A program made the position numbers and the translations under genes. This document shows, one piece after another, positions 41,247 to 52,176 of a stretch of 64,000 bases of DNA; position 1 is the stretch's first letter; each line of letters starts with the position of its first letter. Source of the DNA: Nitrososphaerales archaeon. Lineage in GTDB: Archaea; Thermoproteota; Nitrososphaeria; Nitrososphaerales; CADDZS01. The notes under the pieces were generated by a model. It had not been told where the DNA came from and ran no database searches. It saw only the letters and a list, made by a program, of their open reading frames with translations. The stretch spans positions 1-64,000 of the forward strand of contig JASHNZ010000105.1 in the NCBI GenBank assembly GCA_030041355.1, in the 5' to 3' direction.

Positions 41247-42182
41247 TCACACGGAGAGCGCCGCTTCTATCTTTGACTCTGGAAGGCCGAGTTCCTTGCC
41301 AGTGACAATAGAAACCAAATTGGTCGCTTCTGTTTCTGCTTCTCTCACATATCCAAGAACGTAAGCCAACGTAGCAGCGTACCTGATCATAAGCGATTTG
41401 TTTCGTCTATGAATTTCCGTTCTGATGACATGATCTAAGCTCTCCTCCTTTCCGGCATCAAGAGCGTCCCGAATAGGCTGAGATAGGTCAGCGTACCGGG
41501 TTCGTGAGAGTATCTCTGGTATCGAGTCTGAATTTCCCTCTAACATCAGTACTAATTCATCGGCTTTCAGCTTCATAGGTCTGAATCCAATGCTTCGAAC
41601 AGCTTCAGCAGCCACTCCTCTTCCTTTCAGATCTGTCAGCGTCTTGATGACTGTGAGGTCTACTTCGATTGCGATCATATCCTTGATGGTTGACTTATCT
41701 GGCACTCCGCCAATGCTCATGATAACCTCCGAATCATAGTATGTTTTGTCAATGAAAGCCTCAATCAGGGAAATTAAGCCGTACTTCTGATAGATAGGCA
41801 TCAGCCGAGTGACCCCTTTGAATCTAGTATTCTTCAGCAAATCTATGGCATCCTGCAGAGTGGACGCCTCGGATATTGCCTTGAGGTCAATGTGATGATC
41901 ATACCCCTTCGGAATCACAATTAGCGAACTCGTTTCTACTGCTCCCCCTGCGTGTTTTGCGCGGAGAATTCTCTTCAGATCCTCAAGCAAGAAGCGCTCG
42001 AGATAAGCCTCCAAGAGATTTCTGCTTGGTCCTGACGAAATTCTGACTAAATGATAACATCTTGACACAAGTTTGGAGTAAAACACCCTTGAAACAGTTA
42101 GGGCGCTTGGATTCTCACCTGTGACTTTCTCAAGAGAAGATGAGTAATCGCTTCTCGCGAGATAGTCAGATACCGACTTCAC
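41247..42182 (-). CDS. atpC: A-type ATP synthase subunit C
   Basis: 311 aa from GTG 42182. The helical sequence (PSRNLLEAYLERFLLEDLKRILRA, GGVPDKSTIKDMIAIEVDLTVIKTLTDLKGRG) matches the V-ATPase d/AC39 family, which links the central stalk to the membrane ring. The frame stays open 5' of 42182 to about 42291 and there reads GLHTHLLTQSDYLTIIKAKG, which looks like the family's true N-terminus, but no ATG, GTG or TTG occurs in it. The real start may therefore be unusual and lie upstream, overlapping subunit D. Confidence 0.88.
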   Translation of the reverse strand: MKSVSDYLARSDYSSSLEKVTGENPSALTVSRVFYSKLVSRCYHLVRISSGPSRNLLEAYLERFLLEDLKRILRAKHAGGAVETSSLIVIPKGYDHHIDLKAISEASTLQDAIDLLKNTRFKGVTRLMPIYQKYGLISLIEAFIDKTYYDSEVIMSIGGVPDKSTIKDMIAIEVDLTVIKTLTDLKGRGVAAEAVRSIGFRPMKLKADELVLMLEGNSDSIPEILSRTRYADLSQPIRDALDAGKEESLDHVIRTEIHRRNKSLMIRYAATLAYVLGYVREAETEATNLVSIVTGKELGLPESKIEAALSV

Positions 42183-42265
42183 ACCCTTCGCCTTGATAAT
42201 AGTCAGATAGTCGCTCTGAGTGAGCAGATGAGTGTGTAGTCCGTGTGTTCTTGTTAAGAGATAGC

Positions 42266-42916
42266 TTAGATCTGGCTCTGTTGCTCTTTCCGTTCCTTAG
42301 TCACCCGGCTTATGTCACGCATTCTCTTTGTTACAAAAAACTCCCGCAACGCCTCTTCGTTGAGCTTTTCCTCTATGTAGCGTATCATGGCTTTGTATTT
42401 TGGAATCACAACCTTCTCAAGCGCGTTCACCTTTCTGTTTGTGTCCATGAGTTCTCTCGCAAGTCGTTCCATTTTGGCCTCGATGACACCAAGCTCTATA
42501 GCCTCTACTACGGCCGTGCTTAGCTTGGAAGTGACTTTCATCATGGTAGGTGAAGGAACGTGCTCCGTGCTGGGTTTCTTTGTTATCTCCACATTTGGCA
42601 TGATACAACCAACCACGCTGGTCGGGAATGCGCGAACCTCGATCATGCCAACAGCATTCGCGGCGGAAGCAAAAGAGTCGTAACCAAGAAGGCCGTATGC
42701 GTACTTCGCCGAACCAAAGGCCTCAAGGAACAGGGTTTCAACCGCTTTTCTACGCCGCCCAAGGTCAGCCAGAAGCTTGTTGAGTTCGCCTGCAAGCTGG
42801 TCTCGCTTCATAGTGAGAACCTCCTTTCCCTTTTCTATGAATCCAAGCTGCTCTCTAGCTTTTTGAAGCGTACCTTTTGTCGCGGCTTGCCTTTCTGTGG
42901 ACAATCCAACAGTCAC
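42266..42916 (-). CDS. atpD: A-type ATP synthase subunit D
   Basis: 216 aa, two long antiparallel helices of the central rotor shaft ([40 protein letters not shown] near the N-terminus; [46 protein letters not shown] at the C-terminus). The start overlaps the end of subunit B by 4 bp. A polar C-terminal tail ([10 protein letters not shown]) follows the usual end. Confidence 0.92.
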   Translation of the reverse strand: MTVGLSTERQAATKGTLQKAREQLGFIEKGKEVLTMKRDQLAGELNKLLADLGRRRKAVETLFLEAFGSAKYAYGLLGYDSFASAANAVGMIEVRAFPTSVVGCIMPNVEITKKPSTEHVPSPTMMKVTSKLSTAVVEAIELGVIEAKMERLARELMDTNRKVNALEKVVIPKYKAMIRYIEEKLNEEALREFFVTKRMRDISRVTKERKEQQSQI

Positions 42917-44361
42917 TCTCTCGTGTTTGCTCTGTGATGTGGGTGGTACTTTGCTATCAATTCTTCGTGGATCCTTACGAGTTCTGCTTCTGGAATCTTG
43001 GCGAGCAAATCCCAGGCTCGATCGAGAGTTTCCTCCACCGGTCTGTTTTCAGAATCTCCTTGCCCGACGAAGAGTTTCTCAAAGGCTTCAGAGAATTCGA
43101 GAAACTTCTTTTCCCGTTCGTTGAGTCCCAGCTCCCCGACGATCTTGGCCAAATCCCTTGCCCTAATTCCTCTAGCATAGGCATCATAGAGCTGATCCGC
43201 AACATCTCTGTGATCATCCCTTGTCTTTGAAGAGCCTATCCCACTCCTCATCAGTCTGCTGAGCGAAGGAAGCACGTTAATCGGCGGGTATATTCCCCGG
43301 AGATACAGGTCTCGGTCAAGGAACACCTGCCCCTCAGTAATGTATCCTGTCAAGTCAGGGATTGGATGACGAATATCTCCTCCGGGCATGGTCAGTATCG
43401 GCATCTGAGTCAGTGAGCCTTTCCTCCCCGACACGATACCAGCTCTTTCGTAGATCGTGGCAAGGTCACTATACAGGTATCCTGGATATCCTGCTCGACC
43501 TGGAACCTCTTCCTTCGCAGCACTCAATTCTCTTAGGGCCTCGCAATAAAGCGTCATGTCATCAAGTATTACGAGAACATGCAACTCTAGGTCAAACGCC
43601 AAGTACTCGGCCACCGTTAGGGCGATTCTTGGAGTGAGTAGACGCTCCACAGCAGGGTCTTCAGCGAGGTTAAGTATGACAACGGATTTTTCAATCGCGC
43701 CAGAATTCCTAAACTGGTCCACGAAGAATGTCGCGTCGTCTCTCTTTAGACCCATTGCACCAAAGACAAGAGCGAACTCTTCTTTTTCGCCCCGAACCGT
43801 CGCTTGTCTAGCAATCTGTGCTGCGAGTCTGTTGTGAGGAAGACCGCTTTCAGTGAATATTGGAAGCTTCTGTCCCCTGACAAGTGAGAGCATCCCGTCT
43901 ATGGCTGAGATTCCAGTTTGGATGAAGTTGTTCGGCTGAATTCGCGCGATCGGGTTAATAGGTGTACCATCAGTTTCTCTCACATCTCCAGAAGCTAGAG
44001 GAGGCAGCCCATCAACTGGACGGTAAAGGCCATTGAACATCCTTCCTAGAACTTGGTCAGAGACCGGTATCTTGAACGTGGTTCCTGTGAACTTCAGCGC
44101 CATATCAGTTTGGAGATCCGACGTTGACCCGAGGACCTGAACAATCGCGAGTTCGTGACTCACATCAAGCACTCTTCCCATTCTGTCGATGTTGTCAGGG
44201 CCTCGCATTATCACGACTTCATCATACGTTACGTCTTTGACATCTCTTACGAATACGAGAGAGCCTTTAATCTCAGAAACGCCTCTGTAAACCTCGCCCT
44301 GAATATCTTCAAGCCTGAGTTTGCTCGTCAGTTTAATACTCCTCCTTGGTCGTGAAACCAT
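42913..44361 (-). CDS. atpB: A-type ATP synthase subunit B
   Basis: 482 aa non-catalytic nucleotide-binding subunit. Family marks: [15 protein letters not shown], the [36 protein letters not shown] segment (degenerate P-loop), [40 protein letters not shown] and [31 protein letters not shown]. The 5' end overlaps subunit A by about 29 bp. Alternates with A in the catalytic head. Confidence 0.95.
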   Translation of the reverse strand: MVSRPRRSIKLTSKLRLEDIQGEVYRGVSEIKGSLVFVRDVKDVTYDEVVIMRGPDNIDRMGRVLDVSHELAIVQVLGSTSDLQTDMALKFTGTTFKIPVSDQVLGRMFNGLYRPVDGLPPLASGDVRETDGTPINPIARIQPNNFIQTGISAIDGMLSLVRGQKLPIFTESGLPHNRLAAQIARQATVRGEKEEFALVFGAMGLKRDDATFFVDQFRNSGAIEKSVVILNLAEDPAVERLLTPRIALTVAEYLAFDLELHVLVILDDMTLYCEALRELSAAKEEVPGRAGYPGYLYSDLATIYERAGIVSGRKGSLTQMPILTMPGGDIRHPIPDLTGYITEGQVFLDRDLYLRGIYPPINVLPSLSRLMRSGIGSSKTRDDHRDVADQLYDAYARGIRARDLAKIVGELGLNEREKKFLEFSEAFEKLFVGQGDSENRPVEETLDRAWDLLAKIPEAELVRIHEELIAKYHPHHRANTRE

Positions 44362-46171
44362 AGTTGCTTGCTATCTTCTCTAGCGCCTGCTGACTGTCCT
44401 CCATAAGCTGAGCAATGTACCGAGTTCCTCCCGGATTCTCTTTTGCTCTCATTATCAGGGGAATCTGTTGCAATTCCTTGACCAAGTCAATCGGCACTTT
44501 TCTTGTCACGAGTTTTAATGCGTTCGTATGAAAGTCGATTAGCATCTTGAGCAAAAGCGCTTGCTTTTCCGGTTGACAGTAAGCATCGACTTCATCGAAT
44601 GCAAACTGTCTAAGAAAGCCTTCCTTCAACATCTCCGCGGCGAGAAGCACGAGCTGCTGGTCGTCCGGCAGGGCGCTTTCCCCTATGACTCTCGCTATCG
44701 ATTCTATGCTTGCAGCAGTATTCAATAGTTCCAGAGCCTTGGTCCTGTACTCCTCGTACCGCGAGGAAATTTCGTGCCACCAGGATAACGTTTTCTCATA
44801 TTCTGAATGGCTCGCCCAGCTCTCGGTAAACGTGCTGAGCAGGGGACCTGAGTACAGGCTGTAGCTCTTTAGCCAGTTGACAGCAGGAAAATGTCTGCTG
44901 AATGCTAATTCGGGATCTAGGGCCCAGAACACACCAGCATACCGCAGAGTGGCAATTGTGAGAGGCTCGTTGAAGTCGCCACCGGGCGGTGATACTGCGC
45001 CAATTATAGTAACTGAACCATTTCTTTCTGGACTGCCTAGAACCACCATCCTACCCGCTCTTTCGTAAAACTCTGCCACTCTGTCCGGGAGATAGGCTGG
45101 ATATCCTTGTTCGACTGGCAGCTCCTCCAGTCGGCCCGATACCTCTCTCAGAGCTTCTGCCCATCGTGATGTCGAATCTGCCATTAGGGCGACGTCGTAG
45201 CCCTGATCACGATAATACTCGCCCATAGTTACTCCCATGTAGATGCTAGCTTCCCTCGCGGCCACTGGCATGTTGCTCGTGTTCGCCAGAAGTATTGTTC
45301 TTTCCATTAGTGGCCGTCCTTTCTTGGGATCCTTTAGTCGAGGGAACTCAGTTAGAACATCACACATCTCGTTCCCCCGCTCTCCACATCCAGTGTAGAC
45401 AACGACATCCGCATCGCTCCACTTTGCAATTTGTTGCAACATGACGGTCTTCCCCGTCCCAAAACCCCCGGGAATGGCTGCCGCACCGCCTTTTGCGATC
45501 GGGTAGAATGTATCGATTACACGCTGACCGGTAATGAGCGGCAGATCTAGTCCTAACCTTCCTCCTTCTTTGAAGGGGCGGGGAACTTTCACCGGCCACT
45601 CTTGCATCAGAGAGGCTTCGTACTCGCCATCTTTGCCTGCTATGATAGCAATTGTTTCGTTAACCCTGAAGCTTCCTTCTTCTATCTGCTTCAATCTGCC
45701 CTTCACCCCGGGCGGAACTAGAATATGGTGTCGCAGCATTGGTGTCTCGAGGACAGTACCGAGAATATCGCCTTCACCAACACTCGCTCCTTTCAAGAGG
45801 GATGGTTTGAACTCCCATTCGACATCCCTTCGGAGCGTGTTCACCCTTACGCCTCGCTGGATGAAAGAACCGCGCTCCTTGAAGAGAAGCTCGAGATCTC
45901 TCGCCACTCCGTCGTATATTCTGTCAAGCAATCCGGGCCCAAGCTCTGCAACAAGTTTTTTTCCTGTCCCAACGATCTTCTCACCTGGTCCAACGCCTCC
46001 CGTTGATTCAAAGACTTGAGCAGTGAAACCGCCTTCCGTTAGCTTGACAACCTCCCCGATGAGCTCCTCTCTCCCAACCATTACTACCTCTCCCATTTTC
46101 ACGTCGGAGATCCCAGAGCCGACGACTATCGAACCTGCGACCCTTTCCAATGTTCCCATCTGCATTGACAT
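44333..46171 (-). CDS. atpA: A-type ATP synthase catalytic subunit A
   Basis: 612 aa. The P-loop is GGFGTGKT (235-242), where most families have GPFGSGKT. Other marks: the long non-homologous insert (about 115-190), [44 protein letters not shown] and [12 protein letters not shown]. It hydrolyses or makes ATP in the head. No intein is present although this gene hosts one in some archaea. The gene is fourth in the F-H-E-A-B-D-C order. Confidence 0.96.
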   Translation of the reverse strand: MSMQMGTLERVAGSIVVGSGISDVKMGEVVMVGREELIGEVVKLTEGGFTAQVFESTGGVGPGEKIVGTGKKLVAELGPGLLDRIYDGVARDLELLFKERGSFIQRGVRVNTLRRDVEWEFKPSLLKGASVGEGDILGTVLETPMLRHHILVPPGVKGRLKQIEEGSFRVNETIAIIAGKDGEYEASLMQEWPVKVPRPFKEGGRLGLDLPLITGQRVIDTFYPIAKGGAAAIPGGFGTGKTVMLQQIAKWSDADVVVYTGCGERGNEMCDVLTEFPRLKDPKKGRPLMERTILLANTSNMPVAAREASIYMGVTMGEYYRDQGYDVALMADSTSRWAEALREVSGRLEELPVEQGYPAYLPDRVAEFYERAGRMVVLGSPERNGSVTIIGAVSPPGGDFNEPLTIATLRYAGVFWALDPELAFSRHFPAVNWLKSYSLYSGPLLSTFTESWASHSEYEKTLSWWHEISSRYEEYRTKALELLNTAASIESIARVIGESALPDDQQLVLLAAEMLKEGFLRQFAFDEVDAYCQPEKQALLLKMLIDFHTNALKLVTRKVPIDLVKELQQIPLIMRAKENPGGTRYIAQLMEDSQQALEKIASNYGFTTKEEY

Positions 46172-46179
46172 TCGAATAA

Positions 46180-46806
46180 TTACTCCTTCGTCTTTAGCAG
46201 TGCTTCCGCAACCTTTGCCCTAAGCCCCTCCCTTGAATTTAGAAACCTAGATTCGAAGGTGTTTACGTAGTAGACTCGCATATTTTCGCTGTGAATGAGT
46301 ATGCCACCTGATGCGTGTAACGATTCGGAGGAAATTGAGTAGTTTACGCCCCCACTGTCGGCTCTGTGCTCAATATTCAGATCTTTCAAAATGCTCTCCA
46401 GAAGAGCCCGATCCGAATCCCTCACTACAGCAATAAGGCTGGTTCTGTTCAGCCGCTCAAAGGCTTCGAAGACGAGGTGCGTTAGAACACTCTTGTAAAG
46501 TTCCGGGTCGCTGGCGGGTAGACTCGTTACTCTTAATTCGGCCTCTCGGAATGCCTCCTCTACATACTGTGACTGCAAGTTCAGAAGGCTCTTGGTGCAT
46601 TCCATTCTGGCTCGAGCTGTCTCGGACCTCTCCATTTGCTCTATTCGTCTTTTGACGCCCTGCACTTTTCTTTCTGCAATGTTTCTAGCTTCTTGATCTG
46701 CTTCAGCTATAATTATATCCGCTTTAGCTCTCGCATCGGCTAGTGCCTGCTGGGCCCTTTCTTCCGCGGTTTTACGAATCTCTTGCTTAAGTGCTTCTCC
46801 GCTCAA
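46180..46806 (-). CDS. atpE: A-type ATP synthase subunit E
   Basis: 208 aa. N-terminal coiled coil (EIRKTAEERAQQALADARAKADIIIAEADQEARNIAERKVQGVKRRIEQM) and a C-terminal globular domain (VVRDSDRALLESILKDLN; GGILIHSENMRVYYVNTFESRF), the peripheral stalk E fold. Its start overlaps the end of subunit H by 4 bp. With H it forms the stator. Confidence 0.9.
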   Translation of the reverse strand: MSGEALKQEIRKTAEERAQQALADARAKADIIIAEADQEARNIAERKVQGVKRRIEQMERSETARARMECTKSLLNLQSQYVEEAFREAELRVTSLPASDPELYKSVLTHLVFEAFERLNRTSLIAVVRDSDRALLESILKDLNIEHRADSGGVNYSISSESLHASGGILIHSENMRVYYVNTFESRFLNSREGLRAKVAEALLKTKE

Positions 46807-47129
46807 CCACTTACACCCAGCACTTGATCTATGATTAGCTTAATCGCGACTTGCAAATTACTCCTGTAAACTTTTTCTAGCTCGGATACTTTAGTCTGGC
46901 ATTCTGCGTGTATCTTCGCGCTCAATTCAGTGATTTTTTCTTGATAGTGCTTAGTCATTTCCTTGACCAGTGTGTCATCGCTCTGGGCTTTTCTAACAAG
47001 CTCTCTCGCTTTGGTCCTGGCCGCTAGGACGATCGCTTCAGCTTCCCGTTCCGCCTCCTTGAGCGAGCTTTCGGCATCTCTCTCCTCTTGCAAGAGATCC
47101 TTGATTGAAGACACTGCTCTAATCCTCAC
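46803..47129 (-). CDS. atpH: A-type ATP synthase subunit H
   Basis: 108 aa of heptad-like, Glu/Lys-rich helix (LLQEERDAESSLKEAEREAEAIVLAARTKARELVRKAQ), a long coiled coil that pairs with subunit E in the peripheral stalk. Overlaps both neighbours by a few bases. Identification rests on position and composition rather than on a strong motif. Confidence 0.78.
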   Translation of the reverse strand: MRIRAVSSIKDLLQEERDAESSLKEAEREAEAIVLAARTKARELVRKAQSDDTLVKEMTKHYQEKITELSAKIHAECQTKVSELEKVYRSNLQVAIKLIIDQVLGVSG

Positions 47130-47448
47130 CTAGCTTGAGTTTTGCTCCCACCGCCTGACTAATGAGTTGGTAGAGCCTCCGAGTTCTTCCTTCTTCAATG
47201 GTACCATCAAGACCCGGAACCACAGCGAACACAGGATAGTAGTTTCCCAGCTTAGCAAGCTCATTCCGTTTGTGCTCAATCAATATTGCAAGTTTCTCTG
47301 AGAGAATTACCACCTTACACTTCCTCTCTCGAACTAAAACGTCCACGATGTTCTCCGCTTCTTTTGCGGTCAGCACGATTCGGCCTTCAACTCCGGCGAC
47401 TCTGAGCGCAGTCACGAAGTAAGGGTCGCCCAAAGCAACGACACTCAT
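47119..47448 (-). CDS. atpF: A-type ATP synthase subunit F
   Basis: 109 aa from ATG 47448: MSVVALGDPYFVTALRVAGVEGR is the classic start of subunit F (V-ATPase subunit F), and VVPGLDG ends the domain. The longer frame to 47514 would leave only 2 bp to the divergent subunit I gene, so the shorter start is preferred. First gene of the seven-gene operon; AT-rich text for divergent promoters lies at about 47475-47495. Confidence 0.9.
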   Translation of the reverse strand: MSVVALGDPYFVTALRVAGVEGRIVLTAKEAENIVDVLVRERKCKVVILSEKLAILIEHKRNELAKLGNYYPVFAVVPGLDGTIEEGRTRRLYQLISQAVGAKLKLGED

Positions 47449-47516
47449 TGTCTCTAGACTCAAGAAGTTCTTGCGATGCCTAAAGCGTTTATCCCCCCTG
47501 ATAGTACCTTCCAAAG

Positions 47517-49490
47517 TTGGGGGAGAAACTCTCGCTCAGACCGATCCCGCTAAAGAGATTCTACCTAGCTTTCTCCAAACGACATGAAGGCCAGATCCTT
47601 GAGGAGATGGCATCCCTAAACGCGATCCAGCTAATAGATGCGAAAGACGTAGCTGCAGGAGATAGAACCAGTTTTGATGTTTTCGACCGCTTCATTAGAA
47701 TGGCTCAGAGATGTTCAACACTACTAAGCACTATTGGAGCCTTGAGAGATCGATTTGCCAACTTTCTTCCCACAAGTGAATACGCGTTACCAATCGGTCC
47801 AGAGAAATCGCATGCCTCTCTGAGGGTGTCACAGAGTGACATCAAGGAAACTCTTACCAATTATGAATCAAGGCTCGACGCCCTAAACATAGAGGTTGAC
47901 AAGCTAGTAGGCGAAATTGAAGCACTGAACATGCAAAGAGGCAGGCTTTCACTACTGATGATGTCGAATGTGCAGGCAGACGCGTTAGGAACCCGCACGT
48001 TCACTGTAGTAAAGGCTGGTCTAGTCAGCAATAAAGCATTGCCAAAACTTGAGGAGACCCTCGCTACGATCCATGCTGTTCATGAGGTGAATCGCGCGAG
48101 TGCCGCTGAGTCGCTCGTTTCAATCGTCGCTTCAAAACAGCAGAAGGAAAAACTGGATAATCTGCTGGTGACGAGCAGTTTTCAAGAAATTGACTTGCCG
48201 GCGGGATTGGATCCCGATCCAAAAAAAGCTCTGTCCAAGGTTGAAGACAGCATAAGGCAAAAGTTGATTGATTCAGTCGAGCTGGAAAGAGAACTGCGCG
48301 GGATAGATGACGAACTGGCGACAAAAGCGGACTACGTTAACTTCCTGAGAGAAACCAACACCGTCCTGTCTAGAACAACAGATCTTTGCCTGACTCAAGG
48401 ATGGATCATTGAGAACGCAATTCAGGATTTGCGTCAGAGAGTAACCAGAATAACTTCGAACGCCTATTATCTTGAGATTGTAGACCCGAAGAGAGGAGAG
48501 GAGACGCCGGTCCTTCTGACTAACAGAGGCTGGCTCCTCAAAGGATTCGAACTGCTTACCTCGATAAGAGGGACGCCGAGCTATGGAGAGCTTGACCCGA
48601 CGATCATTTTTGCTCTGCTTTTTCCCGTAATGTATGGAATGATGTTTGGTGATGTTGGAGACGGAGCAGTAATTTTGGTTCTAGGACTCATTTTTTACCG
48701 AATGAAGAAGGGGTTCATTGGAATTTCCGCACACGCTGTAAAGAGCTTGGGAACCATTATGATCGTAGGTGGTCTATCAGGGATGATTTTTGGAGTGCTG
48801 TATGGTTCGTGGTTCTTGACCCATGCATTCCATCCTCTGTTGTTCGAACCAATTTCATCCTTCGGTACAATTGTAGAAATTACCCTAGCTTTTGGTGTTT
48901 TGCAGATCACGATATCTTTGATCCTGAATATTAGGAACAACATCGCTAGGGGTGAGTTGGGCGAGGCTGTCTTCAGCGGCAAGGGAGTCATAGGCCTTTG
49001 TTATTACTTGCTTGGCATAGTCCTTGCCGTTCGACTCATACAGGGGAATCTCCAGCTTTCTCTCTTCGTCGCTGCTCCAAATCTACCTTTCACCACTGGC
49101 GCAGTTGCGTGTCTGGTTCTTATCTTTCTCTCGCCTACGATGAGGCATATTAAGATTAAGGATCGAAGTGCGAAAAATGATCTTATGGATGGCTTTGGTG
49201 AATTCATAGAAGTCTTCATTTCGTTCCTCACCAACTCGCTTTCTTACCTAAGACTGGCTGCGTTTGCTATCGCACACAGTGTATTTGCGCAATTCGCGAT
49301 GGGCCTTGAGAGCACCTTAGGCGTGGTTACAAGTCTTGTGCTCGTGAACGCACTCGTAATCGTGGTGGATGGTTTCGCGGCTGGAATCCAGTCGATAAGA
49401 TTGTTGTACTATGAGTTTTCGACGAAGTTCTTTTCTGGCTCTGGGCAAAGGTTCAAACCACTTACCCTCAAACTGACCGAAAGCCCCTGA
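47517..49490 (+). CDS. atpI: A-type ATP synthase membrane subunit I (a)
   Basis: 657 aa, TTG start. The N-terminal half (1-340) is a soluble coiled-coil arm; the C-terminal half has about eight hydrophobic helices (MYGMMFGDVGDGAVILVLGLIFYRM onwards). The conserved channel arginine lies in LTNSLSYLRLAAFAIAHSVFAQF. It forms the ion half-channels against the K ring. It is divergent from the F-to-C operon. Confidence 0.95.
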   Translation: MGEKLSLRPIPLKRFYLAFSKRHEGQILEEMASLNAIQLIDAKDVAAGDRTSFDVFDRFIRMAQRCSTLLSTIGALRDRFANFLPTSEYALPIGPEKSHASLRVSQSDIKETLTNYESRLDALNIEVDKLVGEIEALNMQRGRLSLLMMSNVQADALGTRTFTVVKAGLVSNKALPKLEETLATIHAVHEVNRASAAESLVSIVASKQQKEKLDNLLVTSSFQEIDLPAGLDPDPKKALSKVEDSIRQKLIDSVELERELRGIDDELATKADYVNFLRETNTVLSRTTDLCLTQGWIIENAIQDLRQRVTRITSNAYYLEIVDPKRGEETPVLLTNRGWLLKGFELLTSIRGTPSYGELDPTIIFALLFPVMYGMMFGDVGDGAVILVLGLIFYRMKKGFIGISAHAVKSLGTIMIVGGLSGMIFGVLYGSWFLTHAFHPLLFEPISSFGTIVEITLAFGVLQITISLILNIRNNIARGELGEAVFSGKGVIGLCYYLLGIVLAVRLIQGNLQLSLFVAAPNLPFTTGAVACLVLIFLSPTMRHIKIKDRSAKNDLMDGFGEFIEVFISFLTNSLSYLRLAAFAIAHSVFAQFAMGLESTLGVVTSLVLVNALVIVVDGFAAGIQSIRLLYYEFSTKFFSGSGQRFKPLTLKLTESP

Positions 49491-49516
49491 GTTTTATTCA
49501 GGTCTTCAGCGTTGAT

Positions 49517-50392
49517 TCAGAACTGCTTCCCAAGCCACGTTATGAGTGATCCCCGTCCATCCTTTGGAAAAACTGCATGCTTTGCTCCAGAAACCACAAA
49601 GAACCGCTTGTTATCACAATCGATTTCCTCAAAAAATCATTTGCATACACCGGAGTGAAGAGTTCATCCTGTTCTACGATCCTAGTGAGAGAGGAATTAT
49701 GAGCTTTCCATTGAACTTGAGATTACGTGAATCGATTATTCCAGAACGCAACATTCTCGAAACCCCGAGTGCCTCGACTCCGTACATAACTGAATAAAAT
49801 CCAACAGAATAATTGAAATAGAATAAGGGATCATTAAGGCCGAGCATTCGTTGTCTTCGATATTCGATCAATGGCCGCCCTGGAAGGATCGTCACAGCAA
49901 AGATCAGTTTTGGCAGCTCGCCAGTTTTCCGTTGTGCGTATGCGCCTGTCCTCATTTTTCTTGCTGCACTAAGCAGTATTAATCCGCCGATGCTTTGAGG
50001 ACTATGTCTACGGCGAGGATTGCTGATAAGGCAGCGAGGTTGTACCCCAGTACGATAATCTTTTTGGATTTTGACTTTACGAGCGAGACAGTCTCCGTCA
50101 GATCTTCAATAAGTCACTGCTCGCTTGGATAATCCCCCGTGTACCATCGGATTGCCCGTGCCTCTCAGATGTATTCCATATATGTTGAAACCTTCGGCGG
50201 ACAACTGTTCGGCGATCATGTGTCCGTACTGCCGCTGTATGCTGTTATAACTGGGAGAATAAGAATGGAGGTTAGAGCTTCGCTTTTCGCATTCCACCGC
50301 CTAACAAATATGGTCTTTCCGTCGGAAGTCTGCAACAGCTCGTGAGGGCCGTCGTAACTCGTTCTTAGACTAGCGACATCTAGCTTGGCCAT
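49517..50392 (-). pseudogene. Decayed alpha/beta hydrolase gene
   Basis: Reading the frames in turn from ATG 50392 gives LLQTSDGKTIFVRRWNAKSEA, LILPVITAYSG, GHMIAEQLSAEGFNIYGIHLRGTG, SKSKKIIVLGYNLAALSAILA, GLILLSAARK, and finally the C-terminal KHAVFPKDGRGSLITWLGKQF ending at 49517. This is the layout of a lysophospholipase-type hydrolase with its lid, but it is interrupted by at least five frameshifts or stops. It is next to an acyl-CoA synthetase gene. Confidence 0.75.
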
Positions 50393-50402
50393 AATCTCGC
50401 AG

Positions 50403-52028
50403 CTATTTCACAAGGATATTCAGGTACTCTTCTCGCAAGGGCTTCTTGTCCAGCTTCCCCGTGCTCGACTTGGGCAAGGGGTTCTGACTGATTAGAATCT
50501 TCGCTGGAAGCCAGAACTTTGCGATCTTTCCTTCATCGACGAACCGCTGAAGATGTATTAGCAACTCCTGCTCGGTCGCGCTAGTCCCGGGCTTGAAGCA
50601 TATCACCGCAACCGGTCTTTCTCCCCATTTCGAGTCCTTCGCGCCAATTACAGCGGCTTCTAATACGGCAGGGTGATGAGTCAATAGATCCTCAAGATAT
50701 AATGTCGAAATCCACTCCCCGCCGCTTTTCACGACATCCTTCAGCCTGTCCTTGATGATGAGATTGCCTCTTTCATCAAGGGAAGCGAGATCCCCGGTAT
50801 GCAACCATCCGCCAGACCAAAGCATCTCGCTCCTTTCAGGTTCTTTGTAGTAGCCCACGGTCGTCCAAGGAGCACGCACGACGACTTCCCCGAGGGTTGC
50901 CCCATCCCTCGGGACATTTTTCATATCTGCATCAACTACTCGAATCTCCACCAGCGGAATCGGAACCCCGGCTTTCAAAAGCACTTGATCCAAAAGCTGA
51001 TCGTCAGGTAATTTCCGGAATTCATCCTTGGGGGTGCCTAGAGTCAAGACCGGGGCAGTTTCACTCAAGCCATATCCTGCCATGACTGTGATTCCCAGCT
51101 TCCTCGCTGTTAGGGCAAGCTCTTTTGGAAGCGCAGCACCCCCGATGATCACTTTCCAGCGTGAAAAGGCCTCTCGATATTGATGTGCGTCAGGATGATT
51201 GAGCACTAAGTTCAGAATGGTGGGCACCATGTCGGAGACGGTGACACTTTCGTTCTTGAGATTTTCGAGTATATTCTTGGGCTCATACTTTCCAACCAGA
51301 ACCACTTTCATTCCCCACATGCCCGCTAGGTAGGGAAACCCCCAAGCATGAACGTGGAAGAAAGGAACCAGAGGCATCATCACATCAGCTGAATTCATTC
51401 TAACAGCACTGTCAGCAAGGCCTGAAGCGATTCCTAGGGTATGCAGGACCAGTTGCCTATGGGTGAAGCTGACGCCTTTGGGCAGTCCGGTTGTGCCTGA
51501 AGTGTAAAACAGAGTAGCTTGAGTGTCTTCGTCTATTTCCGGAAACTCGTAATTAGATCTTGATCTAGCGACGTCTTCGTAATAGTGGGAATTGGGTAGA
51601 GGAGAATTGGGAGCGATGCCAGAATCGCTCATTGTCACGACAGCTTTCACGGACTTGATCTGCGCGCCAATCTTAGCAGCTAAAGGCAGGAATTCATCCC
51701 TGACCATTACAACATCATCCTCGGCGTGCCCAATAGTGTAGGCGATTTGTTCCGGAGGAAGTCTTATGTTGACAGTGTGTAGGACTGCCCCCATCATGGG
51801 AATGGTATAGTACATCTCAAGGTATCTGTTTGTATCGACATCAACAACTGCGACTCTCGATCCTTCTTTGACTCCTATGGAATCCAGCCCACTGGCGAGC
51901 GCGTTCACTCTATCAAAAAGCTCTGACCAAGTGTAACGTGTTTTTCCATAAACGATCTCTCCCGTCCCCCTTCTATAGACTGTCTGCTTTAGGAGGGAAC
52001 CTACGGTTAGCTGGTAATCGTACGGCAT
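50403..52028 (-). CDS. AMP-forming acyl-CoA synthetase (fatty-acid-CoA ligase)
   Basis: 541 aa ANL-superfamily enzyme. The P-loop-like motif is YTSGTTGLPKGVSFTH, the A5 motif GYGLSETAPV, the hinge region WLHTGDLASLDERGNLIIKDRLKDVVKSGGEWIS and the C-terminal Lys motif KSSTGKLDKKPLRE. It activates a fatty acid or related acid as acyl-AMP and then acyl-CoA. The adjacent hydrolase was probably its partner before decay. Chain-length preference cannot be read. Confidence 0.93.
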   Translation of the reverse strand: MPYDYQLTVGSLLKQTVYRRGTGEIVYGKTRYTWSELFDRVNALASGLDSIGVKEGSRVAVVDVDTNRYLEMYYTIPMMGAVLHTVNIRLPPEQIAYTIGHAEDDVVMVRDEFLPLAAKIGAQIKSVKAVVTMSDSGIAPNSPLPNSHYYEDVARSRSNYEFPEIDEDTQATLFYTSGTTGLPKGVSFTHRQLVLHTLGIASGLADSAVRMNSADVMMPLVPFFHVHAWGFPYLAGMWGMKVVLVGKYEPKNILENLKNESVTVSDMVPTILNLVLNHPDAHQYREAFSRWKVIIGGAALPKELALTARKLGITVMAGYGLSETAPVLTLGTPKDEFRKLPDDQLLDQVLLKAGVPIPLVEIRVVDADMKNVPRDGATLGEVVVRAPWTTVGYYKEPERSEMLWSGGWLHTGDLASLDERGNLIIKDRLKDVVKSGGEWISTLYLEDLLTHHPAVLEAAVIGAKDSKWGERPVAVICFKPGTSATEQELLIHLQRFVDEGKIAKFWLPAKILISQNPLPKSSTGKLDKKPLREEYLNILVK

Positions 52029-52099
52029 TCTAACTTTTGGCCCTAGAACCCTCCAAGTTAAGGGTTGTCATAATTCACGACCCGACATAGTGCTAGATC

Positions 52100-52117
52100 A
52101 TTCTCAGGATGGAGAAT
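52100..52117 (+). promoter_or_regulatory. Regulon operator ATTCTCA-GGAT-GGAGAAT
   Basis: 7-4-7 repeat with one inner mismatch. TATA-like box CTTTAATT (52128-52135) follows after 10 bp and the CBS gene starts at 52177. Confidence 0.7.
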
Positions 52118-52176
52118 CGTCCGTTCACTTTAATTCATATTAATTCGAGGAAGACAATCCGTGTGGAAGACTGCAA

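Noticed and set aside
45534-46019. 161-codon frame opposite to subunit A
   Set aside because: Antisense to an unambiguous ATP synthase gene; composition typical of shadow frames.
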